Assembly: GCF_003350345.1 (NCBI RefSeq) | Contig: NZ_QNVJ01000033.1 | Coordinates: forward strand, 1 to 46,106 | Length of the DNA: 46,106 nt | Direction: 5' to 3' | DNA from: Alkalilacustris brevis | GTDB taxonomy: Bacteria > Pseudomonadota > Alphaproteobacteria > Rhodobacterales > Rhodobacteraceae | In this document: positions 7,765 to 16,051 of the stretch, piece by piece | Layout: each line of letters starts with the position of its first letter | Position numbering within the stretch: position 1 is the first letter of the stretch | Notes under the pieces: generated by a model | Told to the model about the DNA's origin: nothing | The model's database searches: none | Seen by the model: only the letters and a program-made list of their open reading frames with translations | Position numbers and translations under genes: made by a program

Positions 7765-9204
7765 ATGACTCCCGCAAGACACTACATAAACGGCGAATGG
7801 CTGGGTCAGGGGGCGCTGCGCGACAGCCTCGACCCGGCGACCGGCGCGGTGCTGGGCCAGTATCACGCAGGCAGCAAGGCGCTGGCAGAGGAGGCCGCCG
7901 CCAGCGCGCGCCGGGCGTTCTTCGGCACCAACTGGCAGACATCGCCCCGCCAGCGCGCGGATGCGTTGTTCCAGATCGCCGACCGGCTGGAGGCGGCGCA
8001 AGACGAGATCGCCGGGTTGATCGTCTCCGAGAACGGAAAGCTTCGTTCCGAAGCGATGGGCGAGATGATCGGCGCCATATCCGAGCTGCGCTACTATGGC
8101 GGCCTGGCCCGCACGATCCTCGGGCGCACTTTCGAGGCGCAGACCGGGGCCCTTTCCATGATGCACCGCGAGGCCGCCGGCGTGGCGGCGATCATCGTGC
8201 CGTGGAACGCACCGGTCATGCTGCTGGCGCGTTCGCTTGGCCCGGCCCTGGCGGCGGGGTGCACCTGCGTGATCAAGCCCGCACACCAGACACCGCTGAT
8301 CCATCAGCGGGTGATGGAATGCCTGGCCGATTGTCCCGCCTTGCCGCCGGGCGTCGTGAATTCGGTGAACGAGAACGGCTCGGAGGTGGGCGAGGCGATG
8401 GTCGCCTCGCGCGATATCGACGTGATCAGCTTCACCGGATCTTCGGCCACCGGGCGCAAGATCATGGCGGGGGCCGCGCCCACGCTCAAGCGCGTGGGGC
8501 TGGAACTGGGCGGCAAGGCGCCGGCGGTCGTGTTCGATGATGCCGATCTGGACCGCGCGGTGCGCGAGCTGACACGCGGCGCATTGGTCATGGCGGGGCA
8601 GATCTGCGTCGCCGCGACTCGGTTTCTGGTGCAGGAAAGCATCCTGCCCGAATTCACCGCCCGCATCACCGAAGCCTTCCGGTCGGTCAGGACAGGCCCC
8701 GGTGCCGACGCATCCAGCCAGATGGGCGCGCTGATCGACAAGGAGAACGAAGCTAGGGTCGCCGCCCTGATCGAACGCGCGGGGGACGAATGCGAATTGA
8801 TCCTGCGCGGCGCCAACCCCGGTGGCAAGCTTGCGCGCGGGGCGTTTCTGACGCCCAGCCTGTTCAGGACCGACGACCTGCAATCGCCGCTGGTGCAAGA
8901 AGAACTGTTCGGGCCGCTGGTTTCGATCGAGGCATTCGGCGACGAGGCCGAAGCGGTCGAGCGCGCCAACGCCACTGTCTATGGGCTGGCCGCCAGCGTT
9001 CATACCGCGAACCTCGAGCGGGCGATGCGGGTGTCGCGGGCGATCCGCGCGGGGACGGTCTGGCTGAATTGCCACGGACGGCTCTTCGCCGAAGGGGAAA
9101 CCGGAGGCTACGGCCAGTCGGGCCTGGGGCGCCTGCATGGCGTCGAAGGGCTGAACGACTTTCTCGAAACCAAGCACATCTACATGGAGCAGGGCAGCGT
9201 TTGA
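7765..9204 (+). CDS. Aldehyde dehydrogenase, NAD(P)-dependent
   Basis: A full-length 479-residue aldehyde dehydrogenase. Catalytic residues are Glu247 in LELGGKAP and Cys281 in GQICVAATR. The NAD-binding KPAHQTP strand and the FTGSSATGRKIM loop are intact. It oxidises an aldehyde to the acid using NAD(P). Position between an ACMSD-like enzyme and a hydroxylase suggests a semialdehyde intermediate, but that is inference. The ATG at 7765 (MTPARHYINGEW) is preferred over a TTG at 7750; AAGGG lies close upstream. It follows the amidohydrolase stop by 11 bases, consistent with one operon. Confidence 0.92.
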   Translation: MTPARHYINGEWLGQGALRDSLDPATGAVLGQYHAGSKALAEEAAASARRAFFGTNWQTSPRQRADALFQIADRLEAAQDEIAGLIVSENGKLRSEAMGEMIGAISELRYYGGLARTILGRTFEAQTGALSMMHREAAGVAAIIVPWNAPVMLLARSLGPALAAGCTCVIKPAHQTPLIHQRVMECLADCPALPPGVVNSVNENGSEVGEAMVASRDIDVISFTGSSATGRKIMAGAAPTLKRVGLELGGKAPAVVFDDADLDRAVRELTRGALVMAGQICVAATRFLVQESILPEFTARITEAFRSVRTGPGADASSQMGALIDKENEARVAALIERAGDECELILRGANPGGKLARGAFLTPSLFRTDDLQSPLVQEELFGPLVSIEAFGDEAEAVERANATVYGLAASVHTANLERAMRVSRAIRAGTVWLNCHGRLFAEGETGGYGQSGLGRLHGVEGLNDFLETKHIYMEQGSV

Positions 9205-9222
9205 TCCGCTGCCATGAAACAT

Positions 9223-9258
9223 ATGACAGAGCGGGAAAACATGACAGAGCAGGAAAAA
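9223..9258 (+). repeat. 18-base tandem duplication at a translation start
   Basis: Two 18-base units, 9223-9240 and 9241-9258, match at 16 of 18 positions and encode MTEREN and MTEQEK. Each starts with an ATG, so the duplication created an extra potential initiation codon for the monooxygenase. Confidence 0.7.
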
Positions 9259-10845
9259 TATGACGTGGTGATCGTCGGCGGCGGCCCGGTCGGACTGGGG
9301 CTGGCGATCGAACTTGGCCAGCGCGGCGTGCGTGTCGGCGTGGTCGAGCGCTATACAGAGCCCCAGCCCGTGCCCAAGGGCCAGAACCTCACGCAGCGCA
9401 CGATGGAGCATTTTCACGCATGGGAGGCCGAGGCAGAGCTGCGCGCCGCGCGCACCGTGCCCAAGGGCCACGGTATCGGCGGGCTGACCTGTTACGGGAC
9501 AGTGCTTTCGGATTACCATTACGACTGGCTGCAGCGTGACCTGGTGCGCCAGTACTACTTCACCGAGAACGAGCGCCTGCCGCAATACGCGACCGAGGCC
9601 GTTCTGCGCGCGCGTGCCGCCCGGATCCCGCAGATAACCGTGCATTACGGGTGGAGCGGCGTGGGCTTCACCCAGGACGACAGCGGCGTGAGCGTCGAGA
9701 TCGAAGCGCGCGACGACCGCGCCCGCAAGACCCTGCGCGGCAGCTATCTTGCCGGGTGCGATGGCAGCCGCTCACTGGTACGCGAGCAGGCCGGAATCTC
9801 CGAAGACCGGCGCGATCACGACAAGAAGATGGTGCTTCTGGTGTTCCGTTCGACCGAGTTGCACGATCTGCTGGAACGCTATCCCGACAAACAGTTCTAC
9901 AACGCCCTGCACCCGGATCTTGAGGGCTACTGGATGTTTTTCGGGCGCGTCGATCTGGGGTCGACATGGTTCTTTCATGCCCCGGTGCCGATGGATACGA
10001 CCGAGGACAATTTCGACTTCAAGGCCTATCTCCATCGCGCGGTGGGCGCCGAGTTCGCGGTCGATCTCGACTATGTCGGCTTCTGGGACCTGCGCTTTGC
10101 CATCGCCAACAGCTACCGCGCCGGGCGCGTGTTCATCGCAGGCGACGCGGCGCACAGCCATCCGCCATATGGGGGCTTCGGCATCAATTCGGGTTTTGAG
10201 GATGCGCGCAACCTGGGCTGGAAGCTGGCCGCGCATCTCGAGGGCTGGGCCGGGCCGGAACTGCTGGACAGCTACGACGCCGAGCGCCGCCCCGTCTTTG
10301 TCTCGACCTCGCGTGATTTCATCGAGAACTTCATCGAGGAAGACGCGGAGTTTCTCGCCACCCACAGCCCCGAAAAGGACCGCGCCGCGTTCGAGGCCGC
10401 GTGGCAAGCCCGCGCCGTCGGGGCCCGCGACGAGGTCAACGCCTTTGAGCCGAATTATCGCGGCTCGCCAGTGACGGTGGGCGGCGCCGCGGGCAGCCCC
10501 AGTGCGGTGGGCGCGCACAGCTTCGAGGCCCGCGCCGGGCACCACCTGCCCCCGCAGGAGCTGTCCGACGGCCGCAACGTGTTCGAGGCGCTGGGGCGTG
10601 GTTTCACCTTGCTGGCGCTGGACGCGCCCGAAGCCGCCGTGGCGGCCTTCGAGAAAGCCGCGGCTGCAACAGGCATCCCGCTAACCGTGGTTCGCGATAC
10701 GCGCCGCGACGGGCGCGAGGCGTGGAAGGCGGCGATGATCCTCGTGCGGCCGGATGAATTCATCGCCTGGACGGGCGAAGATGCCGAGGATGCAGAAGCC
10801 ATTCTGCGCCACGCTGCAGGGCGCCGCCAGGACGTGTCGCGTTGA
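9241..10845 (+). CDS. FAD-dependent monooxygenase (PheA/TfdB-like hydroxylase)
   Basis: A 534-residue class A flavoprotein hydroxylase. The N-terminal Rossmann motif is VVIVGGGPVGLGLAIELG, the DG motif is LAGCDGSRSLVREQ, and the FAD ribityl motif is GDAAHSHPPYGGFGINSG. The roughly 150-residue C-terminal part resembles the thioredoxin-like extension of phenol hydroxylase-type members. The family uses NAD(P)H and O2 to hydroxylate aromatic or enolic substrates. In-frame ATGs at 9214, 9223 and 9241 compete; 9241 is chosen because the flavin fold begins directly after MTEQEKYD, but Shine-Dalgarno support is weak for all three. It is the last gene of the plus-strand module. Confidence 0.88.
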   Translation: MTEQEKYDVVIVGGGPVGLGLAIELGQRGVRVGVVERYTEPQPVPKGQNLTQRTMEHFHAWEAEAELRAARTVPKGHGIGGLTCYGTVLSDYHYDWLQRDLVRQYYFTENERLPQYATEAVLRARAARIPQITVHYGWSGVGFTQDDSGVSVEIEARDDRARKTLRGSYLAGCDGSRSLVREQAGISEDRRDHDKKMVLLVFRSTELHDLLERYPDKQFYNALHPDLEGYWMFFGRVDLGSTWFFHAPVPMDTTEDNFDFKAYLHRAVGAEFAVDLDYVGFWDLRFAIANSYRAGRVFIAGDAAHSHPPYGGFGINSGFEDARNLGWKLAAHLEGWAGPELLDSYDAERRPVFVSTSRDFIENFIEEDAEFLATHSPEKDRAAFEAAWQARAVGARDEVNAFEPNYRGSPVTVGGAAGSPSAVGAHSFEARAGHHLPPQELSDGRNVFEALGRGFTLLALDAPEAAVAAFEKAAAATGIPLTVVRDTRRDGREAWKAAMILVRPDEFIAWTGEDAEDAEAILRHAAGRRQDVSR

Positions 10846-10910
10846 ATTGGACTCGTCCGGCACCGATCTGAGGGCATGCGCCCGCCTGGGCGGCGGGCGG
10901 GCGTATGCCC
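10842..10910. repeat. Extragenic palindromic repeat, copy 2
   Basis: This is the second copy of the element at 952-1036, in the same orientation. It begins at the monooxygenase stop codon. The inverted repeat has left arm GGGCATGCGCCCGCC (10872-10886) and right arm GGCGGGCGTATGCCC (10896-10910), 15 bases with one mismatch and a 9-base loop. It could slow RNA decay or end transcription, but there is no T-tract. The rest of 10911-11085 holds only a 12-base direct repeat (TCAAGCGCGGGC at 10944 and 11025). Confidence 0.6.
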
Positions 10911-11085
10911 GGGCCGCAAGCGTCCTGGGCGGGGTGATGCCGTTCAAGCGCGGGCACGCTATAGTTATTCAGTCCCCGCATCCGATGAACCGGAACGGCG
11001 GGCTGTTCCACACGGTCAACGCCCTCAAGCGCGGGCGGCACGGTGTCCAGCTCTCTGGCCAGGGTCACGGCACCCCGAGGGCGCG

Positions 11086-13062
11086 TCACTCCTTCCCCGT
11101 GCAGGGCAGGACGACGGTAAAGCAGCTTCCCTGCCCCGGTTCACTGGTCACGCCAAGCTCGCCGCCGGCGCGCTGCACGAGATCACGCGACACCGCAAGA
11201 CCCAGGCCCGTCCCCTCGCTGCGCTTGGTCGAAAAGAACGGGTCGAAGACCTTGGCAACAACCTCGGGCGGCATCCCGATGCCGGTATCGCGCGCCTCGA
11301 TGCGCACCGCATCGGCGCCATGCAGCGTGTCGCTGCGGCTGACGATCTCGAGCCGGCCACCGCCCGGCATCGCCTGGATGGCATTCACCATCAGGTTGAT
11401 CATGACCTGTTGAAGCTCGGTCTGGTTCATTCGCACCTGCCCGCCCGCGTCAAGGTCAAGCCGCAGTTCGATTTCCGAACGCGTGAGCACATGCTGGATC
11501 AGAGGCAGGGTATCCCGGATCGCCTGGTCAGGGTCGACACCGCCGCCGCTGTCGGCGTATTCCTCGGGACGGGCAAAGCGCAGCAGCTTGGTGACAAGGA
11601 TATGGATCGCCTGGATCTGTTCCTGCACCAGTTGAAACTCGGTTCGCAGCGGCTCGACACGCGCGCCCAGTTCTTCGCGGATGACATCGAAATTGCCCTG
11701 GATAACCGCCAGCGGATTATTGATCTCATGCGCGACCCCTGCGGTGATCTCGCCGATGGCCGCCAGCTTCTCGGACAGGATCAACTGCTTGCTCGTGGTC
11801 TCGATCTGGCGATTGGCCTCGGCCAGGTCCGCGGTGCGCGCGGCGACGCGATCCTCAAGTTCTTCGGCCCAGTCCTTAAGTGCACGGTTCTGCCTTTGCA
11901 GTTGCTCAAGCAAGCTGTCGAGCTGTGCGGCCACACGGCTGATTTCGTCATCCTGCGCGATGGTGCCGGTGCGCGCGCCCAGATCGCCTTGCTGGACCCG
12001 CCCGATCGTGGCGTTGATCCGCTCGAGCGGGCGGAAGATGCCGCGCGCCAGCCACAGGAAAAGCGGCACCGCCACCGCGAGAACGATCAGGAACGCCGCC
12101 CCCACACGGATCATCATCTGCCGTTCGGCCGCGCGATAGGGCGCGTCCAGGAACCCGACATACAACATGCCCACCCGGTTGCCGAAACTGTCGGTGATCG
12201 GCTCATAGGCCGACACATACCAGTCATTGACCACGAACGCCCGGTCAAGCCACACTTCGCCCTCATCCAGAACCCGCCCGCGCACCGCTGCCGAAACCCG
12301 CGTGCCCAGCGCGCGGACATCCTCGAAAAGGCGGACATTGGTGCTGATCCGCACATCGTCGAGAAACAGCGTGGCCGTGCCCTGGCTGCCCGCGGCAAGG
12401 CTGGCCTCGGGGTAGACGATGGTGTTGATCTCGTCGATGAAACCCAGGTTGCGGTTGAGCAGAACGCCGCCCAGCAGCACCCCGCCGGGGGCAGGCGCGG
12501 CGACATGCACAACCATGCCCCGGTCCTCGATGGTCTTGTCGGTGGGCACGGCGGCGCGGGTTTCCACCAGCGGAACGATAGCGCGCTCGGCCAGGTCGGG
12601 TGACAGGGCGGCAAGCTCTTCCTGATCGAGTATGTCGATGGCACCGGCCCGCTCGCCATCATGGGCGCGCTGCACAACCGGCCATCGCGCCTGCGCTGCT
12701 TCCCGCGCGGGCAGATAAAGCAGGTAATCGAAACCCAGCGGCCCGGCTTCGCGCTCCAGCAAGGGCTCCAGTGGTTCGCCTCCGCGCAGATGCCGCACCA
12801 CCAGCCAGGAGCCACCCAGCGCCTCGACCGCGGCACCGCGGCTCTCGATCAGGCCGGCAAGATGCTGATGGGCGATGGTCAACTCGCTGTTGACCTTGGC
12901 GGTGAGCGTATCGTCGAACTGGGCGATCCAGCCGCGCATCGTGGCGCCCAGCAACAAGGGCATCAGCAACAGCACCGGCAACAGCGCGATCACCAGCAAC
13001 CGCGCGCGCACCGTCTTGTAGAAGGGAAGCCGCGCCATGATCGCAGGTGCCGGATCAGACAT
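11086..13062 (-). CDS. Cache-domain sensor histidine kinase
   Basis: A 658-residue membrane kinase. TM1 spans about residues 20-42. A periplasmic Cache-type sensor covers about 45-315 (segments RISTNVRLFED and NDWYVSAYEPITD are typical of single-Cache sensors). TM2 spans about 318-340, then a HAMP linker and coiled coil. The phosphoacceptor is His445 in GVAHEINNPLAVI. ATP-binding boxes are LMVNAIQAMPGGG, DTGIGMP and GTGLGLAVSRD. The gene overlaps the response regulator upstream by 8 bases, so they form a cognate pair. It sits at the end of the formate dehydrogenase gene series, so a small periplasmic acid such as formate is a candidate ligand, but this is not shown by sequence. Confidence 0.92.
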   Translation of the reverse strand: MSDPAPAIMARLPFYKTVRARLLVIALLPVLLLMPLLLGATMRGWIAQFDDTLTAKVNSELTIAHQHLAGLIESRGAAVEALGGSWLVVRHLRGGEPLEPLLEREAGPLGFDYLLYLPAREAAQARWPVVQRAHDGERAGAIDILDQEELAALSPDLAERAIVPLVETRAAVPTDKTIEDRGMVVHVAAPAPGGVLLGGVLLNRNLGFIDEINTIVYPEASLAAGSQGTATLFLDDVRISTNVRLFEDVRALGTRVSAAVRGRVLDEGEVWLDRAFVVNDWYVSAYEPITDSFGNRVGMLYVGFLDAPYRAAERQMMIRVGAAFLIVLAVAVPLFLWLARGIFRPLERINATIGRVQQGDLGARTGTIAQDDEISRVAAQLDSLLEQLQRQNRALKDWAEELEDRVAARTADLAEANRQIETTSKQLILSEKLAAIGEITAGVAHEINNPLAVIQGNFDVIREELGARVEPLRTEFQLVQEQIQAIHILVTKLLRFARPEEYADSGGGVDPDQAIRDTLPLIQHVLTRSEIELRLDLDAGGQVRMNQTELQQVMINLMVNAIQAMPGGGRLEIVSRSDTLHGADAVRIEARDTGIGMPPEVVAKVFDPFFSTKRSEGTGLGLAVSRDLVQRAGGELGVTSEPGQGSCFTVVLPCTGKE

Positions 13063-14449
13063 TCCACATCGCGCATTTGCGGTCGATGGTCTTGCGCGCC
13101 ACGCCGAGCCGGCGCGCGGCCTCGGCCCGGTTGCCGCCGCAAGCCTCGAGCACGGTCAGGATATGGCGCCGCTCCACCGCTTCGAGGCTTTCGGAAGGCT
13201 CGGCTTGATGCGTGTCGTTGCTGGGAGCAAACTCTGGCGGCAACTCGCCCAGGATCACCGCGCGCTCGATCAGGTTGCGCAACTCGCGCACATTGCCGGG
13301 CCAGTCGTAGCGGCCCAGACGCACCAGCACCTCCTCGCTCAACGGCAGGGGTGGCGCGCCCATCTCGCGCGCGCTGCGGCCCATGAACATGGCCGCGAGA
13401 TCGGCAATATCGCCCACCCTTTCGCGCAGCGGCGGCATGCGGATCGTCATGCCCGAGATCCGGTAATAGAGGTCGCGGCGAAAAGTTCCGTCGGCCACCG
13501 CCCGCTCAAGATCGGCATTGGTGGCCGCGACAAAGCGCAGGTTGAGCGGAACTTCCCGTTCCGATCCGCTGGGGCGCAGACGGTTCTCGTCGATCACACG
13601 CAGCAGCGAGGCCTGCACCTGCAGGGGCAACTCGGCGATCTCGTCCAGAAACAACGTCCCACCGGAGGCATTCACCAAGAGCCCCTCATGCCCGGCGGCG
13701 CCGATCTCGCCAAAAAGTTCGCTTTCGATCCGGTCCGGCGTGATGGCCGCGCAGTTGATCGGCACGAAGGGGCGCTCGGCGCGATCCGAAATGGAGTGCA
13801 GCGTGCGCGCGGCAATTTCCTTTCCGGTGCCGCTTTCGCCTGTCAGCAACACTGGCATCGACATTGGCGCGACCTTTTCCAGAGTGGCGCGCACCGCCTC
13901 GATCGAGGGCGAGTTTCCCAGCAACCGCCCCCGTGCCGCCGGAGACTCGGCCCCCAGCTCATAGCGCAGAAGAAAGTTTTCGCGCCGCAGCACCCGCCTG
14001 TCGAGGCAGCGCATCACCGCATTGAGGATCTGGTTCGAACGGAACGGCTTGAGCACGAAATCGGCCGCGCCCAGCCGCAAGGCCTGGATGGCAGTCTCGA
14101 GATCGGCATATGCCGTCATCAGGATCGCCTCGGAGAAAAACCCGATATGGCGTTGCTCATCCAGCCAGTCGAGCCCCGATTGCCCGGGCATCACATTGTC
14201 GAGCACAACAAGGTCGTAGTGGTGCGCATCGAGTTGCCGCGTCGCATCCTCGGCGCTGCCCACCGCATCTACCCGCTTGGCGTGACGCTCAAGGATACGC
14301 ACGAGGAAATTGCGCATACCTGGCTCGTCGTCGACCACCAGGATCGAGGCATGGGCGAGTGTCGCCCCGGATTGCTCCGCCTCGAAGGGCGCTTGACCGG
14401 AAGGATGCGTCCGCGCCGGTCGGCGCGCGGCGTCGGTGGCGGACGGCAT
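13055..14449 (-). CDS. NtrC-type response regulator lacking the GAFTGA loop
   Basis: A 464-residue regulator with three domains. The receiver domain (about 33-155) has phosphoacceptor Asp84 in DLVVLDNVMPG and Lys134 in VLKPF. The AAA+ domain (about 175-395) has Walker A TGESGTGKE and Walker B GGTLFLDEI. The Fis-type helix-turn-helix at the C-terminus includes GGNRAEAARRLGVARKTID. Between ESELFG and GGTLFLDE, where sigma-54 activators carry GAFTGA, this protein has EIGAAGHEGLLVNAS, shorter and without the motif. Family knowledge: HupR and NtrC of Rhodobacter capsulatus also lack GAFTGA and act with the housekeeping sigma factor. It probably controls the adjacent formate dehydrogenase operon with the kinase at 11086. 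Confidence 0.92.
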   Translation of the reverse strand: MPSATDAARRPARTHPSGQAPFEAEQSGATLAHASILVVDDEPGMRNFLVRILERHAKRVDAVGSAEDATRQLDAHHYDLVVLDNVMPGQSGLDWLDEQRHIGFFSEAILMTAYADLETAIQALRLGAADFVLKPFRSNQILNAVMRCLDRRVLRRENFLLRYELGAESPAARGRLLGNSPSIEAVRATLEKVAPMSMPVLLTGESGTGKEIAARTLHSISDRAERPFVPINCAAITPDRIESELFGEIGAAGHEGLLVNASGGTLFLDEIAELPLQVQASLLRVIDENRLRPSGSEREVPLNLRFVAATNADLERAVADGTFRRDLYYRISGMTIRMPPLRERVGDIADLAAMFMGRSAREMGAPPLPLSEEVLVRLGRYDWPGNVRELRNLIERAVILGELPPEFAPSNDTHQAEPSESLEAVERRHILTVLEACGGNRAEAARRLGVARKTIDRKCAMWNV

Positions 14450-14478
14450 TACGTGGCCCTTTGGATCGCTCGCAATTG

Positions 14479-14607
14479 TCAGTCCAGGCGGACCGCAGGC
14501 CCGCTGGTAACTTCCTCGGTCGAAAAACCCGCCCGGTCAAGCGCAATATTTGCCAGCACGGCCAGAACGATCGTCGCTGCAAAGGCCAGGTACATCGCTT
14601 TCATCAT
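14479..14607 (-). CDS. 42-residue single-span membrane protein
   Basis: A short gene encoding 42 residues: a start MMKAMYLAF, a hydrophobic helix over about residues 5-24 (AATIVLAVLANIAL), then a polar tail ending VRLD. CTGGAGTGA lies immediately upstream of the first ATG, a good ribosome-binding site. It sits 56 bases after the cytochrome b subunit gene and 29 bases before the response regulator on the same strand. It is therefore likely a cistron of the formate dehydrogenase operon. Small single-span subunits commonly stabilise respiratory complexes (for example CydX with cytochrome bd), so a stabilising role for the dehydrogenase is plausible. I know no name for this family. Confidence 0.7.
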   Translation of the reverse strand: MMKAMYLAFAATIVLAVLANIALDRAGFSTEEVTSGPAVRLD

Positions 14608-14663
14608 TCACTCCAGTTCGCGTGCGGCCCGCGGGGGCGGCGCAAGCAATTGCATTAGCCCTG

Positions 14664-15893
14664 TCATTCTGCCGGCTGTGCTGCCGGCTTCTTGGAGGCA
14701 GTGGCCTGCTTTTCCTTCTCTTCTTCGAACCAGAGGCTGTGGTGCTCCTTTGCCCACTGCTCCTCGACCTCGCCGCTGCCCATCGCGTCGAAGGCCCCCT
14801 CCATCCCGACCGAGCCGAGATAGATATGGGCCATGATGATCGCCATGAAGACAAAGGCCACGATCGCGTGCCACGCCTGGGCGAGTTGCATTTCCTCGTG
14901 CGGGGCAAGCACTTCGGGCAACGCACCATAGCCAAACAGCTGCGGCAGGCCAAGCGCGTTGAGCTTCTCGAAGGTGACGGCAAAGAGCGGCATCTGGAAG
15001 GGGAACAGCAGCGCCAGCCCCGAGGCGGAAATCGACAGCCCCAGCACCACAACCGCCCAGAAGATCAGCTTCTGGCCGGCGTTGAACTTCTTGGCCGGGG
15101 GGTGGGTGCCCTTGCTGAACAGCCCGCCGCCCTTGGCCAGCCATTTCAAGTCGTGCCGGTTGGGCAGATTGTGAACCAGCCAGAACACGATCACCATGAG
15201 CAGGGCCAGCATGAAGGGCCAGGCGAAATTGTTGTGAACCCATTTTCCCGCCAGCGCGACGGGGGCGAAGGCCTCGCGCCCGATCAGCGGGATGATGAAA
15301 GCGCGCCCGAAAAGCTGCACAAGCCCGGTGATCGCCAGAAGGATGAACGAGCCCGCCAGCATCCAGTGGGCAAAACGCTCGATCGCGCTGAATCGCAGCA
15401 TGCGCCGCCCAGTCTTTTCGCCATCGATGCGGATCCGTCCGCGCAGGGCAAAAAACACCACCAGAACGGCCAGCATGCCGAGCAGCAGATAGCCCCCGTA
15501 TGTCTTTAGCGGGCCGCTGCGAAACTCAAGCCAGCGCATGCCGCCATCCTGCATAAGCACTTCGGCGGCCGCCACGCGCGAAGAAACCTGCACATCGGCC
15601 TGATTATAGCGCAGCGCGCGCCAGACATCGCTGTCCGAGGCACCACCCAGCGTGCCGAGCATCTCGTTCATGGTGGCGGCAGCGCCCGGATCACCGATCT
15701 CGGTGCGCCGAAAGCTGTCATCTATCTGCTCGCCGCGTTGCCGGGCAAGGATGTCCTCCAGCGTCTGTGCGCCGCCGGTTTCCGCGCGTGCGGGCGCCTC
15801 GCTCGCTTCAGGGGTCTGGGCCTGCCCGGCGCCCGTCGTCATCGAAAAGGCTGCCAGCAGCAGAAGAACCACCAGGGATCGAAACAAAGCCAT
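14664..15893 (-). CDS. Formate dehydrogenase gamma subunit (cytochrome b)
   Basis: A 409-residue inner-membrane cytochrome b subunit that takes electrons from the Fe-S subunit and reduces quinone. It has a signal peptide (cleavage near AGQAQ, residue 26), an extra periplasmic N-terminal region to about residue 125, a TM helix, then the four-helix cytochrome b core. Candidate haem ligands are His in RFAHWMLAGSF, WVHNNFAWP, WLVHNLP and AWHAIVAF. The lysine/glutamate-rich C-terminus is cytoplasmic-like. E. coli FdnI is about 217 residues; the longer form with an N-terminal extension is common in alpha- and betaproteobacteria. It is separated from fdhB by a 158-base hairpin-rich spacer. Confidence 0.93.
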   Translation of the reverse strand: MALFRSLVVLLLLAAFSMTTGAGQAQTPEASEAPARAETGGAQTLEDILARQRGEQIDDSFRRTEIGDPGAAATMNEMLGTLGGASDSDVWRALRYNQADVQVSSRVAAAEVLMQDGGMRWLEFRSGPLKTYGGYLLLGMLAVLVVFFALRGRIRIDGEKTGRRMLRFSAIERFAHWMLAGSFILLAITGLVQLFGRAFIIPLIGREAFAPVALAGKWVHNNFAWPFMLALLMVIVFWLVHNLPNRHDLKWLAKGGGLFSKGTHPPAKKFNAGQKLIFWAVVVLGLSISASGLALLFPFQMPLFAVTFEKLNALGLPQLFGYGALPEVLAPHEEMQLAQAWHAIVAFVFMAIIMAHIYLGSVGMEGAFDAMGSGEVEEQWAKEHHSLWFEEEKEKQATASKKPAAQPAE

Positions 15894-15963
15894 GCGCGTG
15901 TCCTGTCGTCTCGTTGTTATTCGTCATTGACCCGAACGGGGTTCGCCAAGTGCGCCAGAACGG

Positions 15964-15980
15964 GTAACGCGGCCCGTTAC
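15964..15980 (-). repeat. Small perfect hairpin between fdhB and fdhG
   Basis: GTAACG (15964-15969) and CGTTAC (15975-15980) form a perfect 6-base stem with a 5-base loop in the fdhB-fdhG spacer, 26 bases downstream (in transcription direction) of the larger hairpin at 16007-16038. Confidence 0.45.
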
Positions 15981-16006
15981 GGCCTGTCATGCCGCAAGGG
16001 CCGCGC

Positions 16007-16038
16007 GGGCCGCCGGTGCATCATTGCACCGCCGGCCC
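16007..16038 (-). repeat. Strong intercistronic hairpin after fdhB
   Basis: A 14-base inverted repeat, GGGCCGCCGGTGCA against TGCACCGCCGGCCC, has one mismatch and a TCAT loop. It starts 13 bases past the fdhB stop codon. With no T-tract it is more likely a partial terminator or RNA-stability element than a full terminator. It would let fdhA/fdhB and fdhG/regulators be expressed at different levels. Confidence 0.6.
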
Positions 16039-16051
16039 CAAGGCGTGGCAC

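Noticed and set aside
10872-10910. Classical Rho-independent terminator after the monooxygenase
   Set aside because: The stem is strong but there is no run of T on either strand, so I call it a palindromic repeat instead.
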